Source: Diadophis punctatus similis
Taxonomy: Eukaryota; Chordata; Lepidosauria; Squamata; Dipsadidae
Length of the DNA stretch: 64,000 nt
Assembly (NCBI GenBank): GCA_023053685.1
Contig: JALIGW010000016.1
Span: 12,964,280 to 13,028,279 of the forward strand
Reading direction: 5' to 3'
The notes beneath the pieces were generated by a model. It was given only the letters and a program-made list of their open reading frames with translations. It did no database searches and was not told the DNA's origin. A program made the translations under genes and the position numbers. This document shows positions 21,022 through 33,289 of the stretch, in pieces; position 1 is the stretch's first letter, and the number at the start of each line of letters is the position of its first letter.

Positions 21022-22261
21022 GGATAGGACCAGGATATTTTCTTTCTTTCTGGGGTCTGGGAAGAAGTGTTGAAGATTTTCATCATTTTATAGAAGAAAG
21101 CTAGAAACTACTGTTTAGATGTGTTTGCTTCCTTGGAAATCCTGCTAATGATTTGTGACAGTTACAGTTGGGAAACTCTCAACTGTGGGTCAACAATATA
21201 GTTTAAGGTTGCTCATCTTTGTCCAAACAATCTAGAAACTTAGTAATGCTTCTTGGAAGATCCTTAGAATTAGCTGCTTTAATTGTGATTATTACAAATT
21301 CCTGTTAAATGTGGGGATGGGAGAGGGATTCTGGTATCTTTTGGCCCCTTAGCTTCCATTTACTCTGTTTTCTATTTGTGTGTGAATAGGAATTTTCTCT
21401 CTCCTTTGCTCTGGTATTGCCAGGAAATCAAGAAAGATGGCCTCTTCCTTTAGCCCAGAAACTTGGAGTAGATTGTTTGCCATTCGTATAAACTCTACGC
21501 CATGTTTTCTGGCTGGAGGAATTGTTGAAAAGAAGGATAAGCATGTGCATAGCAAAAATTGATTAAAACTCACAGTGCTTTTCTGAATTCTGCAACATGT
21601 GATAATGCTCAGGACTGAATTTTGATGTTTCGCCTGGCAAAACACCGTTGGCCAAAGCAGATATGCAGGGAAACACGTCAAGTGTAGCAGTTCAGCTTGT
21701 TTGCTTTGCTCCCTTTTTAACTATCAGAGAAAAGAAAATGCAATTATGTTGATTGGGTACATTTTACATGGAGAAAAGCCCTTAGTTAGAATAGCAATTA
21801 TAGGAAATCTATACAATTAAGAACCCAGAGCCATTTATATGGCATGCGGAACATGAGGGCAATTGCAGAAGGAGAAAGTGGATTCTGTTGGAAATAACGT
21901 TCTTAGAACATGGCATCGGATAGATAAGAAGCCGTGCTAAATATCCTATGAGTTGATATAATTTGTTAACAAAGGGTCTTGATATTTTACTCATTTTTGT
22001 TTATTTGTTGTTCTAGCTGTTAACTATTTGCCATTAACATACAAGATAGATGACAGGTTAATAATTTATACACAGAATTAGAAGTTTTAAAAATTGGGGG
22101 GCCTGTTTCACAAGGAGGGGAAAACTAATATTGTTGCAATCTTTTCATCAGTATTCAACTAGGGAAATATGTGTATGTGTATTTGTGTATGTGTATTTTT
22201 TCCCCTCAATATACCTGTTTATTGTCTTTTTTGGTTTATTTGTTTCTGTGAATTTTTGGGG
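21022..22261. other. no recognisable feature
   Basis: Mixed-composition sequence. The 110-codon minus ORF at 21349-21681 has no motif I recognise, and no splice structure is evident. This is one of the longer stretches without clear repeats. Confidence 0.4.
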
Positions 22262-22385
22262 GAGTTTTGTAGTTTAACTTGATTTATATATGTGTGTGCA
22301 TGTGTATGTATGTGTGTGTATGTATGTATGTATATATGTATGTATGTATGTGTGTGTGTGTGTACACACACATACACATACACAC
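22262..22385. repeat. (TG/TATG)n then CA-rich microsatellite
   Basis: Alternating TGTG and TATG units from about 22290 to 22364, then acacacatacacatacacac. It is the target of the hAT MITE that follows. Confidence 0.92.
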
Positions 22386-22797
22386 CAGGGGTGGGTTGCT
22401 CTCTTACCTTGCTACCGGTGCGCTGTGCGCGCATCACCACGTTTTGTGTGCCCACCCCCTCACTATGCGCGCACTCCCCCTTGCACGATTTTGCTTCCGC
22501 GCATGCGCAAAAGCAAAATCGCGCTGAAATCTTGTGAGGGGACAAGCACACGCATGTGATTTTGGCAATTTTTCTCTTACGCGCGATCTCTCTCTCGCGT
22601 CCCCTCGTGAGATTTTGGCAAGATTTTGCTTCCGCGCATGCGCAGGAAGGGAAAAAAGCCCAGAAATTCTGAAAAAAAGATGGCAGCTCCTAGGGACTCG
22701 CACCCGACCACACCAGGTCGGTAACCTCTTGGTGACATCACCAGCCCGCTGCTACCGGTGCGATAGAGTGGACCGCACCAGTAGGAACCCACCACTC
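22386..22797. mobile_element. hAT-type MITE, family 2 (412 bp)
   Basis: Ends are caggggtgggttgc and ggaacccaccactc, with flanks atacacac and acacacac in a CA repeat, consistent with an 8-bp duplication. The interior has paired ttccgcgcatgcgca motifs, gctaccggtgcg and gatggcagctcc. The several overlapping ORFs are GC-rich artefacts. Confidence 0.88.
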
Positions 22798-22842
22798 ACA
22801 CACACACACACACACACATACACACAAAATAAAAACACACAT
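22798..22842. repeat. (CA)n microsatellite
   Basis: CA repeats with short A-rich breaks. They continue the array before the MITE. Confidence 0.93.
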
Positions 22843-24119
22843 ATAAACAATATGGCATCGCATAGTCCTGGATTATGTACAATGGAACATCTTCCCAGCC
22901 TTCTTAACAATTAAGGTTGCTATCTAAATCCTGCAATGCACAGTATCTTAGACCTATATCCACGAGAAAGAGAAATTCAAGATCCAATAGTATTTACTTT
23001 ATGCATTGTTTAGATTTCAGTGTTGCCGTACTCATAAAACTCTCAGTAATATACAAAAACGATAGAAAATATTCATAGCACAAATGATTACAATCAAAGC
23101 AATCAAACAACACAACCCATTGCAGTCAAATCCCAACAGTTCAGCCATGCATAGTTATTTATACTCCAAGTCTACTCCAAGTTTTTATCTTGACGAAACC
23201 CTTAAAATAATTTTCAGAAGTCATGGAACTCCTGTATAAAATAAAATTTGAAAACTTCGCGATATAATTCACTTTTAACCTGCAGGAGATGACCAGACTG
23301 AGCCCAAGGGAGGAATCAAACATGTCATAAGTCACGAATTCCTTCACGTCCACAAGATATCTAATTCCAGCCCACCTCGAACGCCTCTCTTATCTTTCCC
23401 TTCACATTTCCCTTCACGGTCATTTGGCCAGATTCTTGTAGAGAGCTTAAACTTGCAATAAATCTTTATACTCATTTGAATTGCCTGAATCTCCTGATTT
23501 CCTAGGGGCTTGACATAACTTTATACAATCCACATTTTATAATGTTATCAACAGCAGCAAAGTGGTAGATCAGCAGCTAACTAGCAGTAGATAAAAATCC
23601 CCACTACACTTATCAGGTCTTTATATCACCTTCAGACATGTTAAGCACATTGAGACCACCTTCCTTGTTCCAACCCATCAAGTCACTTAACAGATTTTTC
23701 CCCAGAGTGCATTAACCCAGAATATTATACAACTATCCCTTCCATTTTCACCATTAAATGCAATTTAACATTCAAGTTGAACCAAATTATAGATTTTTTA
23801 TTTTAATTTGCTGTACAGCCACTGTATCCTAGATTATAGACTTCATACCTTCTGGACAATAGGATGGGAGGAGTAAAGTTGTTATTTGCAGAAACATGCT
23901 TTTTGTATTTATACCCTGTACTCGCATTATGACGCTGCCTCTTTTGATTCATTTGATTCATTGGAGGACCTTTTGCAAAAGAACCAAAACAAACCTGTTT
24001 TTTAATTGTTCCTTTGGACTCCTGTTGATTTCCTTGGTGGACTTTTCTCACACCCTTGCATTGACAAACTTATGTGGTAAGTTGGGCAGAGAGAGACTCA
24101 CACTACACAAACTGGAGAA
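22843..24119. other. no recognisable feature
   Basis: AT-rich, unique-looking sequence. No gene is supported. Confidence 0.4.
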
Positions 24120-25010
24120 CTGAAGAAGCTTCTTGGATGGGAAGCGAAATGTCTTCAAAGAAATTCAGTCCTTTGGCCAATTTTTTCTTTGGGTAAGATC
24201 TCTGTCAGACAGATTTTTTCACTCATCTGTCGGTTTTCTGAGACATGTCCCTATCCATCTGTGTTGGTTTTCCTGTTTTGTGTGTTTTTTCCTGTCTAAG
24301 CTATAGGGCAGAAAACTTGCCGTTTTATCATTCTTTGCTCTTGTTGTGTTGTGTTAATTGTGACTTCTTTGTAAATTCTGTGACCTGTTCCAGTATTTCT
24401 GTTGGCAGAAGTTATTTCAGCTCTTGGCGTACTTACAGTATGTGTTCCACTCTCTCTTTCAAAACCTCAATTGTGAAATTAATCTATCTAATTCTTTCAT
24501 TGAGGAGTTGGAGCTGTGCTTTCTACAGGATGTTTTTCTGCCCTGTGTCCATTCACTGTTGAGCAGAGGGACAAAAAATAAAATAAAAAGGACAGACTCA
24601 TCCACTGTTGGGGATGAGTCTCTCCTGTCTGCATCACAAATTGAAGCACAAATAGTTCCTGTAGTCTGCAATTTTTTTTCTGGAAATCCGTTTGTATTCC
24701 CGCACCATTCGAAGGGTGTTCATCCCAAAGCGCATCGCTAAATGTCTATGGAGATTCTCAGTCATCCAGGCTATGGTTGTCCCAAAGGTGCTTTTTGTTT
24801 TCCAAAGAGGCAAATGAACAAAGCTGAAGAAGCTTCTTGGATGAGAAGTGAAATCTCTTCAAAGAAAAAAACAAAAAGTCCAGTTGCCTCTTGAAAAAAA
24901 AAGCACCTTTGGGACAACCATGACCTGGATGACTGAGAATCTCCAGTGTCTTCAAAGTAAAACAAGAAAGTCCAGTTGCCTCTTGGAAAAGCACCTTTGG
25001 TACCCCAAAC
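24120..25010. mobile_element. palindromic interspersed repeat, possibly Penelope-like (second locus)
   Basis: Two copies of the module ctgaagaagcttcttggatg lie at 24120 and 24824. The second is enclosed by an inverted pair: gagattctcagtcatccagg (24751) with ggttgtcccaaaggtgcttt, and aagcacctttgggacaacca (24899) with cctggatgactgagaatctc. A further short copy of the right half ends near 25003. The 24166-24750 interior has no recognised domain. Same family as 7600-8130 and 51658-51745. Confidence 0.5.
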
Positions 25011-25225
25011 TGGCTTTTTGTCTTAATTTACCGGTACTCTTCTTGTATTCCAAGTCACAATTTTTCATATGCTAGAGTTATCACCAAATAAGTCCATGAA
25101 CTCTGCTTTCCATCATTAACATGCTTAATCAAGGCTTTTATACAACATTTTGGTAAGAGAATAACTTACCAGCTTCACTTATACCTGCGTCTCAATCAGC
25201 ATGGCTTCCTAAAGGTCAATAGTAA

Positions 25226-25588
25226 TCCTGGATTGCAGAAAATACGATTTCTGCAATAGAGTAGTAAATGTCTGGAACACTTTACCTGATCCTGTTGTTA
25301 GTTTCTTTAACCCCAATACCTTTTACCTTAAACTGTCTACCGTGGACCTTACATGTTTCTTAAGAGGTCCCTAAGGGAGCATGCATAAGTGCACCAGCGT
25401 GCCTTCCATCCCTGTCCTACTGTACCCATTTGTATGGACTCGTTTTATGTGTTTATGGCTATGTTTTGCTTCTTTATATTGATTTATTTGTGCCATTTTT
25501 CATGTGTCCTGTTTCCTTGCACTTGTTGACAAATAAATAAATTTAACAAACAAACAAACAAACAAACAAACAAACAAATAAATAAATA
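25226..25588 (+). mobile_element. CR1-superfamily LINE, 3' end (copy 4)
   Basis: It begins near ggattgcagaaaatacgatt and includes the stop/UTR block (gcataagtgcaccagcgtgcc) and a TTGACAAATAAATAAATTT tail followed by an ACAAACA-type repeat. The copy is heavily 5' truncated. Confidence 0.85.
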
Positions 25589-26340
25589 TCCGTCTTAGTA
25601 CATTTTGGCCAGTACACCACCATCAGATACAAATTCTATTTTTATCTCCGTCACATGCATGCTGTTCTATTCTAATCTTGGAAGGCAATACATTGCCTGC
25701 TTCTTAAAAACTCAGTTTGCTGTATTGACATATATCCGGGATGTTGGTCCTTTGACATGGAAACAATCCATGACTTCAAGTAAGAGAAGCTATGTTATCA
25801 ATTCTTAAAGTTAAATATTAGCTCTCATATAACGACTAGTAGATACATTTCATGAAAAAGTCAAACTGCTACATGAATTTTGAGGATAAATGGCTCAGTT
25901 CCAACCTGTGCTTACTGTCACTCAAAAAGCAAGCAATCTCTCTCTCTCTCTCTTTTTTAAAGACAAAGCAAACCTTTGTTCATTCTAATATTTAGAATGA
26001 CAAGTTCAGATTGACTTGAGTGAAATCAAGCAAACTCAGTGCACAGAACTAGATGTTTTCACTGACTGCAACTGGTCTATCAATTAAATATGTCACAGGC
26101 TATTATCCTTCCTGAAAAGTCATTCACTTTCAGCTCACTACTTTGAACCATGCTGCTTTCATAATTTTCGATTCATGTCCCCAGCGACTTTCACTTTCGA
26201 AAGCAGTGCAATTAAATCATGTGATTTCACAGTAATTTCCCAAAGTGAAGGAATAAGGTTTATTGAGGATTATTCTGAAATAAATGTCAAGTCCATCAGA
26301 TTTCTTTCCAGGCAGCACTGCATATCGCAATCCAGCATAT
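25589..26340. other. no recognisable feature
   Basis: AT-rich sequence with a small TC run near 25937-25952. No gene seen. Confidence 0.4.
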
Positions 26341-26341
26341 A

Positions 26342-26673
26342 CTGCATTTTTCGCTCCATGAGACACATTCCCCCCCCCCAAAAGTGGATGGAAATGTCTG
26401 TGCATCAGTGCCGGTCCTTTGATGAATAGCAGCCGGGCCGTGGTGGCAGGGTCCTTTTATAGTGCTGAACCCCGTCTGTTCTGTCTTTGTCATTGCCCGC
26501 CTCTTCTGTCTCTTTTCCACAGTGCAGGAGTCAATAGGCAGAACTGGCACATGAGAGGACACCTATCTGTGGTCCTCTCAGACTCCGCCTGATGTTTTTT
26601 TTCCCCTTGTTTTCCTCCTCTAAACCCAGGTGCGTCTTATGGTCAGGTGCGTCTTATTGTGTGAAAAATACAG
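26342..26673. mobile_element. TA-target MITE (CTGTATTTTTC type)
   Basis: Ends are ctgcatttttcgctccatga and attgtgtgaaaaatacag, flanked by TA on both sides. Sub-terminal ggtgcgtcttat repeats appear twice at the right end. It is related by end sequence to the CCGTATTTTTC elements at 39714, 56748 and 59158, but is distinct. Non-coding. Confidence 0.75.
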
Positions 26674-26689
26674 TACTTGTAAGCAATAC

Positions 26690-27825
26690 TCTTACAATAC
26701 TAAAAAAAAATGCCAATTTAAAATTGAGAAAATTCGTAACACGAATATATTTTCCCAAAGCATTCCCAGGAAATTCCTACAGATCTGGACAAAGAGTAGT
26801 GCTACCCGGAGTCATTTCGTTATGAGATGGATAGCAAAAAGCTGCCTTAGAGATGCTTCAGCAAATAAATTTAATAAACAAACAAATAAATAAGGCCTGA
26901 TCTTCAGCAGCATAGTAATCATATTTTACATTTATAACTATTGGGTTTCTAACACTCGTAGTCTGGCAGCATGCCAACATATCCATTCTTCATTTTATCT
27001 TTCCCACATTCCAGTTTGTGACATTCACAATAATTTGGCGACTCTGTATCAGGGAATCTGTCACGGTGTGAATATTGTCAGTTGTGTGTCTATGCAGGGT
27101 GATGCACCCCTATCCTAATACGATGGTACATTCCAATACAAGCAGAACATGTGATACGATGTTTTGCGCATGTGTGCATTCCTAAACCCCCATTAATTCT
27201 CTTCTGACTTAGCTCTTGACCTGAACGGTCGTGTTTCTTAGCAAAGATGTAATTATTCAGGATTTATTGTTTTTGTACTGAAATAAATATTTTCTATTAG
27301 ACTTTTAATCTCAGTTTTATTTCTAACTGTCTGAATTCCAAGTAAAGATCCAAATCGCCTCTATGAGATTTCATTCTCATCCTTAACAGAATCCTGAGCT
27401 ACATTTATCTGAAAATAGTACATGGCTTGGGTTCTAATCCAGGCTTACTTTTCTTACATTCTTATTTCCTATGTTTCACTGTTAAAGCAGCACTCTAGAG
27501 TTTTCTATGGTTGTCTTAAAAGCTACCAAAATATCTTCTGATTTACAGTAATAAAACAAAATTTCAAACTGATTATTTTATATTTCTGAATAAAACGCAT
27601 CACGACAGGGAGCTAACTCCTCCACCCTGCCAGCGTCTGCCTTCCCAAAAAATGCTTCATCACAAGGGAAGGTAATTTTAACCTGAGATCTGGAGGTGAT
27701 TCATTAGCTTCTATTGTACAATCAAAGCACACCTTTGAAGGAGCTGAGCTGTGTTTACACCCTTAACAAAGACACCTGATAGGAGAACGTGGAAGAAACT
27801 TTCAGCAGCGGCGGCTACATAATAG
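26690..27825. other. no recognisable feature
   Basis: AT-rich sequence. A short AAT-rich tail (26865-26892) may be a LINE remnant. No gene is supported. Confidence 0.4.
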
Positions 27826-27827
27826 TA

Positions 27828-28339
27828 CAGTGATCCCTCGTTTTTCATGGGGGTCGCGTTTCAAAAAGAACCCGTGATAGGCGAAATCCGTGAAGTAGTA
27901 ACCTTTATTTTTTTTAACCCCTCCTACCCGGCTTCTGCGTTTTCGGCGCCCAAAAAAAGCCTGAAAACTCCTCCAACCTCTCCCTCTCTTGATGTCTGCT
28001 GTGGCTGCTTGGCACTGATCTCCTGAGCCAGCTTGTAGGCCGTTCTCTCATTGATTTGGCGCGAACAGCCATTTTCCCTCAGGGAAAGCTGACAGCGCGG
28101 CCCGCCCTACAGCTGATGAGCGGCAGTCTTTCTGCGCACGCGCAGAGCTCATCGGACTGCTTTACTCGCCTGTCACTGCCAGACTGAAGCAGGAGACCAC
28201 CACGCAGGCGCAGAACTCATCGGAGAGGTTTGCGAGTCCTGGAGCCGCGCGCTTTGCTGCTGACTGCCTGGCCACCCACGCAAATCCGTGAAGCAGCGAG
28301 ACCGTGAAAGGTGAACCGCGATATAGCGAGGGATCACTG
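27828..28339. mobile_element. Tigger-like MITE (CAGTGATCCCTCG ends, 512 bp)
   Basis: Ends are cagtgatccctcgtttttca and gatatagcgagggatcactg, flanked by TA at 27826-27827 and 28340-28341. The interior is GC-rich with ggcgcgaacagcc and cgcacgcgcaga. TA duplication and CAG ends fit pogo/Tigger. No transposase. Confidence 0.88.
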
Positions 28340-28344
28340 TATTA

Positions 28345-29016
28345 CTATTAAAAGCATGCATGATAAATTCTCAAGGCCTAGACTCTAAAATTTCAGTAGT
28401 AAAACGGAACAATTCACCAGTTCATAACACTACATTTAAGTGAGCCTTTAGAAAAAACCATTTATAACCTTTTTAATTGCAATTGCAGTTCTTAGTTCAC
28501 CCTATCAGTAGGCAGCCTTTCTTGCATTAAATTCACATTTCAAAATATTACATTAGAAATCGCAACTTTTTCAAATGATGCCTGTCTCACAAATTCTGGA
28601 GAGGGATCGATGTATGCTATTTATTTGTGGGACTTTTGTGCTGCTTCAACTGTAACAAATATAAACAGGGTAAGATCAGCCCCTTGAAAAAAGAATAGGC
28701 CCAAGAATGTTATCAATATCAATAATAAACAAAACCCCTATCCTTAGAATATGCATTAGGCTCAAACTCGTCTCTCACACATGGAAACATTCATTTGTGA
28801 AAAAAATTGAATTATCGCAAAATTATAATATCTCTAACTCCAAATCCTACATTTTGCAAGTGGTCCAGAAGTATACAATGTCTAATGGTATTCAAGATCA
28901 CCGAGATATTTATTCCCCTTATCTAAGCTCTGCCTTTATGAAAGTAACCAGTGTTGGTCTGATATAATCCATTTAATGTCCTTTGCAGCTCGATTTATCA
29001 TTTTCTCAAAATCTTA
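28345..29016. other. no recognisable feature
   Basis: AT-rich sequence between a MITE and a SINE. No gene seen. Confidence 0.4.
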
Positions 29017-29270
29017 GCAATAGCAATAGCAATAGCAATAGCACTTAGACTTATATACTGCTTCATAGTGCTTTACAGCCTTCTCTAAGCGGTTTACAGA
29101 GTTCAACATATTGCCCCCAACAATCTGGGTCCTCATTTTACCGACCTCAGAAGGATGGAAGGCTGAGTCAACCTTGAGCCGGTGAGATTTGAACAGCTGA
29201 ACTGCTGAACTAGCAGTCAGCTGAAGTAGCCTGCAGTGCTGCACTCTAACCACTGTGCCACCTCGGCCCT
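29017..29270 (-). mobile_element. tRNA-derived SINE (family A), minus strand
   Basis: A nearly full-length copy. It starts with the TAGCAA repeat that is the inverted tail, continues through cttagacttatatactgctt, and ends at the head complement (aaccactgtgccacctcggc). Confidence 0.9.
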
Positions 29271-29574
29271 AAATCCTCTTCCTAAAAGAGGATTGCCAAA
29301 GATGCCACCCAATGCCCAAGTTGGACATTGGGTGGCAAATTATCCAAAGAAACTGGGTGCACGGTACCTTCTCTTTGTCATAATAAGGAGTTCACAATTA
29401 CTCAGACATAACCATTGTTCCATCCAAGTGTGGTCTCAATAATCAGGAGCATCAGGAATCTAGTTCACAGTGGAATTTCTCCAAAGATTTTGTCTGTTTC
29501 CTCAGGATTAACAAGGTCCAACACTTCCAGGTTTCCAACAAAACTCACTATGTGGGTTTTGAACCCATCTGGGT

Positions 29575-29954
29575 CAAGGGTGGGTTGCTCACTTACATTG
29601 CTACCGGTGCGCTGTACATGCATCACCACGTTTTGTGCACATGTGCATTTCATGCGCGTGTACGCACACTGCGCGCGTGCGCCCACTTGTTCAATTTTGT
29701 TTCTGTGCATGCACGGAAGCAAAATTGCGCCGAAATCTCACGAGGGCACACGCGTGCACGCGATTTCGGTGATTTTTTGCTTCTGCACATGCGCATGCAT
29801 AGAAGCAAAAACTCACCAAAAAATTTGCAAAAAAAGATGGCGGCTCCGAGGCACCAGCAACCGACCGCACCGGGTTGGTAGCCTCTTGATGACGTCACCA
29901 GCCCGCTGCTTCCGGTGCGGTAGAGTGGACCGCACCGGTAGGAACCCACCACTG
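29575..29954. mobile_element. hAT-type MITE, family 2 (380 bp)
   Basis: Ends are caagggtgggttgc and ggaacccaccactg, with a perfect 8-bp duplication ATCTGGGT at 29567-29574 and 29955-29962. The interior shares gctaccggtgcg, aagatggcggctccgaggc and gtagagtggaccgcaccggt with the 22386 copy. Confidence 0.92.
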
Positions 29955-30044
29955 ATCTGGGTCCATCACATGTCTGCAATGGACCATATTAGCTATGCCT
30001 CCTTGTTAAAGCATTAATTTCTCATTTCATTAGGGAAGAAAGTT

Positions 30045-30239
30045 GAGTGGTGTGGTGGCCTATAGGTGGAGCTCTCGCCTCACAGTCAGGAGTGGCAGAT
30101 ATTTCTCTCTCTGGGCACAAAGAGATAATATCTGCTGCGAACTCCACATTGGCGACAGGAAGGGCATCCGGCCAGTAAACGCTCAGCTCCATTCATTTGC
30201 CCCAACTCCACCCAAGGGGTCATAAAAAGACCAAAAAAA
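30045..30239 (+). mobile_element. tRNA-derived SINE (family B) with RTE/BovB-like tail
   Basis: 195 bp flanked by a perfect 16-bp duplication (attagggaagaaagtt) at 30029-30044 and 30240-30255, ending in an A-rich tail. The head (gtggcctataggtggagct, then cgcctcacagtcagg) is tRNA-like with a box A match. The 3' part (ggcgacaggaagggcatccg) is the motif shared with RTE/BovB LINE ends, as in Sauria-type SINEs. Confidence 0.88.
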
Positions 30240-30259
30240 ATTAGGGAAGAAAGTTCTAA

Positions 30260-31229
30260 TAAATAGCATGTTGAAAGCACCATAGTTCCTATGAGATGGT
30301 ACAACCTGGGCTTAACAGAGTGCTTAAAAGCCTTCTCACACAGTGACCAAACTGAATATTGCAATCCACATGGTCAAAAACTACAGAGGCAGCAATTAGA
30401 TTACAACTAAACTTATATTTGTGTATCACGGATTGCATGATCTCTGTAGATGCCATACGCTAAATAAATAATAAATAAATAAATAACCAAGGTTCTTTCT
30501 ACTGAAAGAAATTTCAAGAGCAATTTTTCTTTCATGAAATTAAAAGGAAACTTATTAAAAATACTGAACTTTCCCAAATCTCTCTTCTACCTTTCTGCCA
30601 ATGAATGGTATCCAAGGAGCTTAGCAAAAATAATTTAGTTAAAAATCACCAGGAACAGCATAATTAAAAACTCATTTAAAAAGCCATGACTAAAGGAGGG
30701 AAAAAAATCTCTCAGCATCTCTACACAATTTTAACAGCTAAAACCAGCTTAGACATCAAAGGTCTGTTTAGATAAAAAGAAACCTTGTCTGCCAATGGAA
30801 GAACAATGGATAACGCTCAACAGAAGCTCCAGAAATTAAAAGCAAGTTCTTTTTTTTCATCTGGATTCCCATCAAACTTTTCTTAGAGGGTGGAGAGACT
30901 TAGAAGAAAAGCCTCTCCTTGTGTCTTTAGGAGCTGGAGGTTCAGCAGAGCCTTTTGAAGGAAAGAAGTAGGACAATTTATCTCAACCCCTCACTAAAAG
31001 AAGCTTCATCAGAGTGTCTGCAGGGAATTTAAACAAATCAAGATGACTATGACCATTAAATTGAGGTTACCATATTGATTTTTCTGACTGAAGGTACCTT
31101 TGGGTGTCCTCCATGGGTTAACAGTTGATCAGCTGAATCAGTACTTTTATTCAAGCTATGAATTAATTAGTTAACATATTAACCGTAGAGTTGCTTTGGT
31201 ATTTTTATCTCCTACACGCCCATTTACAG
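30260..31229. other. no recognisable feature
   Basis: AT-rich sequence with an AAAT tail near 30465-30485. No gene seen. Confidence 0.4.
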
Positions 31230-31980
31230 GCAGCTGTTACGTATAAGTTGGGTTGACAGAAGCAGAAATGAGGAGGTGATAAGTCGCCTGGGAAAGCCAA
31301 GGGAAATAATCAAAACCATAAAAAAAGCGAAAGTTAGAATATTTCGGACATGTGATGCGACACCCAGAAAAATACCGCATACTTCACTTAATCCTCCAAG
31401 GAAAGATTGAAGGCAAACGAGGTCCAGGCAGAAGAAGAACATCATGGCTTCAAAATCTAAGGGACTGGTTTGGACAAAACTCAACAGCACTACTGATAAA
31501 AATAGGATCGCCAACATGAACTTCGTCGCCTTTGGCATGACCTAAGCATAACTCATAAAATTATCTGCTACAACATTCTCCCTGTCAATGACTACTTCAG
31601 CTTCAACCACAACAATACACGAACACACAACAGATACAAACTCAAAGTGAACCGCTCCAAATTTGACTGTAGAAAATACGACTTTAGCAACAGAGTGGTC
31701 AATGCCTGGAACTCTGTGGTTTCATCACCAAACCCCCAAAACTTTATCCTTAGACTGTCCACTGTTGACCCCACCCGATTCCTAAGAGGTCAGTAAGGGG
31801 CGTGCATAATCGCACCAGCGTGCCTACCGTCCCTGTCCTAATGTTCCCTCTTATCAGTACCCATCTTATGTATATAAACAATAATATATCTATGTATATT
31901 ACCAATACGTACTTGACAAAATAAATAAAATGATCACCAACGTCCAATGACGGATATGGCACAAGAAGAAGAAGACACTC
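31230..31980 (+). mobile_element. RTE/BovB-like LINE C-terminal fragment, split by a LINE insertion
   Basis: In a plus-strand frame (about 31325-31500) it reads KVRIFRTC and, after a frame change, LHLILQGKIEGKRGPGRRRT then SWLQNLRDWFGQNS, a C-terminal block typical of RTE-like non-LTR elements. It resumes at about 31931 (atcaccaacgtcc, then ggcacaagaagaagaagac). The gap holds a CR1-superfamily LINE. Confidence 0.65.
31518..31930 (+). mobile_element. CR1-superfamily LINE, 3' end (copy 5)
   Basis: It starts within the coding part (gaacttcgtcgcctttggca) and ends TTGACAAAATAAATAAAA. It is inserted in an RTE fragment with an approximate target duplication: ggatcgccaacat on the left and tgatcaccaacgt on the right. 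A 12-base deletion removes part of the NALPDS motif. Confidence 0.85.
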
Positions 31981-32021
31981 CCATTAACTTCAATGGACAA
32001 CAAAAATGGGAGGAAGGGACC

Positions 32022-32252
32022 CACTTAGACTTACATACCAGCCCATAGTGCTTTACATTAGTCTCAGGGCGGTTTACAATGTCAGCTTATTCCCCCCCCC
32101 CAAAAAACCCAATCTGGGTTCTCATTTTACTGACCTTGGAAGGATGGAAGGCTGAGTCAACCTTCAACCCCATCAGGATCAAACTCCAGGCTGTGGGCAG
32201 AGTTTTGCCTACAATACTGTACCTTAACCACTGTTAGCCAGCTGGGCTCCTT
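32022..32252 (-). mobile_element. old SINE related to family A, minus strand
   Basis: It keeps acttagacttacataccagc, caatctgggttctcatttta and ggaaggctgagtcaacctt, but the head (ttaaccactgttagccagct) is diverged and a C-run near 32093 interrupts it. Confidence 0.7.
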
Positions 32253-32429
32253 TTTTTCATCATTTTCTTTCTATTTGCTGCTCTTCCTCTTCTGCTGGTG
32301 GCTGCAGAATACTTTTTTTTTCTGTTCTCTGGGTTGGGCAGTCATTGAAATGAGCAAAATAGTCTCTGTGTTTGAACTTGTAGAGACTGAGGAAGTGGAT
32401 AAGGTTCTCAGTTGTTTGAATTCTATCCT

Positions 32430-32700
32430 CTTTAAATTCTATTCCAAAAGACAAGGCAAGAATTAATGGATGGAAGCTCATCAAGGACAGAAGCAACCTA
32501 GAACTAAGGAGGAACTTCTTAACAGTGAGAACAATTAACTAGTGGAATGGCTTGCTTCCAGAAGTTGTGGGTGCTTCATCATTGGAAGAGACTGAACAGC
32601 CATTTTTTCTGAAGTAGTATAGGGTCTCCTGCTTGAGCAGGGGGTTGGACTAGAAGACCTCCAAAGTCCCTTCCAACTCTATTATTCAGTATTCTCTGTG
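32430..32700 (+). mobile_element. CR1 LINE 3' fragment
   Basis: It runs from ctattccaaaagacaaggca through gcaacctagaactaagg and agaagttgtgggtgc to the end block gagcagggggttggactag and cccttccaactctattatt. Coding potential is lost. Confidence 0.88.
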
Positions 32701-33058
32701 GTCCATGTTCCTTTATAAGCAGTAGGATAGCGTGAGAGTAGGAGGAAGTAGTCAATGGTTCTCTGAAGGAGAATCCTCTTCTGTCCCCAAAGATACTTTT
32801 GACTGCATCATGTTAAGATATTCATGAACTGGGAGAGCCAACGAATAGGCATAGCAACTAAGTCAGCCAATGGGAGCTAAACACTTCTGAGTCTGTGCAG
32901 AGAATCGAAACTGAAAACTTAAGCTTAAGGCTGGGCATGGCTCAGTCCACTCTATGCTTGTCCACTCTGCACTCTCAGCCCACTCTGTGCTTGTCTGCTG
33001 AAATGAAACTAACTCTCCTGCTTGTGTTTACTTGAAGAAATAATCTACTTGTAGTATT

Positions 33059-33117
33059 GTGTGTGTGTGTATGTATGTATGTATGTATGTATGTATGTAT
33101 GTATGTATGTATGTATG

Positions 33118-33180
<63 letters not shown>

Positions 33181-33229
33181 CTATTAGTAATATATAGTAA
33201 TATATAGTGTATGTATACACACACACACA

Positions 33230-33273
<44 letters not shown>

Positions 33274-33275
33274 TT
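33059..33275. repeat. compound microsatellite (GTAT)n(AT)n ... (CTA)n
   Basis: GT then GTAT tetramers to 33122, AT dimers to about 33179, a short spacer, CA repeats, then CTA triplets at 33229-33272. ORFs on the minus strand here are low-complexity. Confidence 0.97.
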
Positions 33276-33289
33276 ACTATGTTTATAAA

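Noticed and set aside
21349..21681. 110-codon minus ORF
   Set aside because: No recognised motif, ordinary base composition, no neighbouring exons; likely chance.
27828..28339. CpG-island promoter of a host gene
   Set aside because: The GC-rich stretch lies wholly within a MITE bounded by inverted ends and TA duplications.
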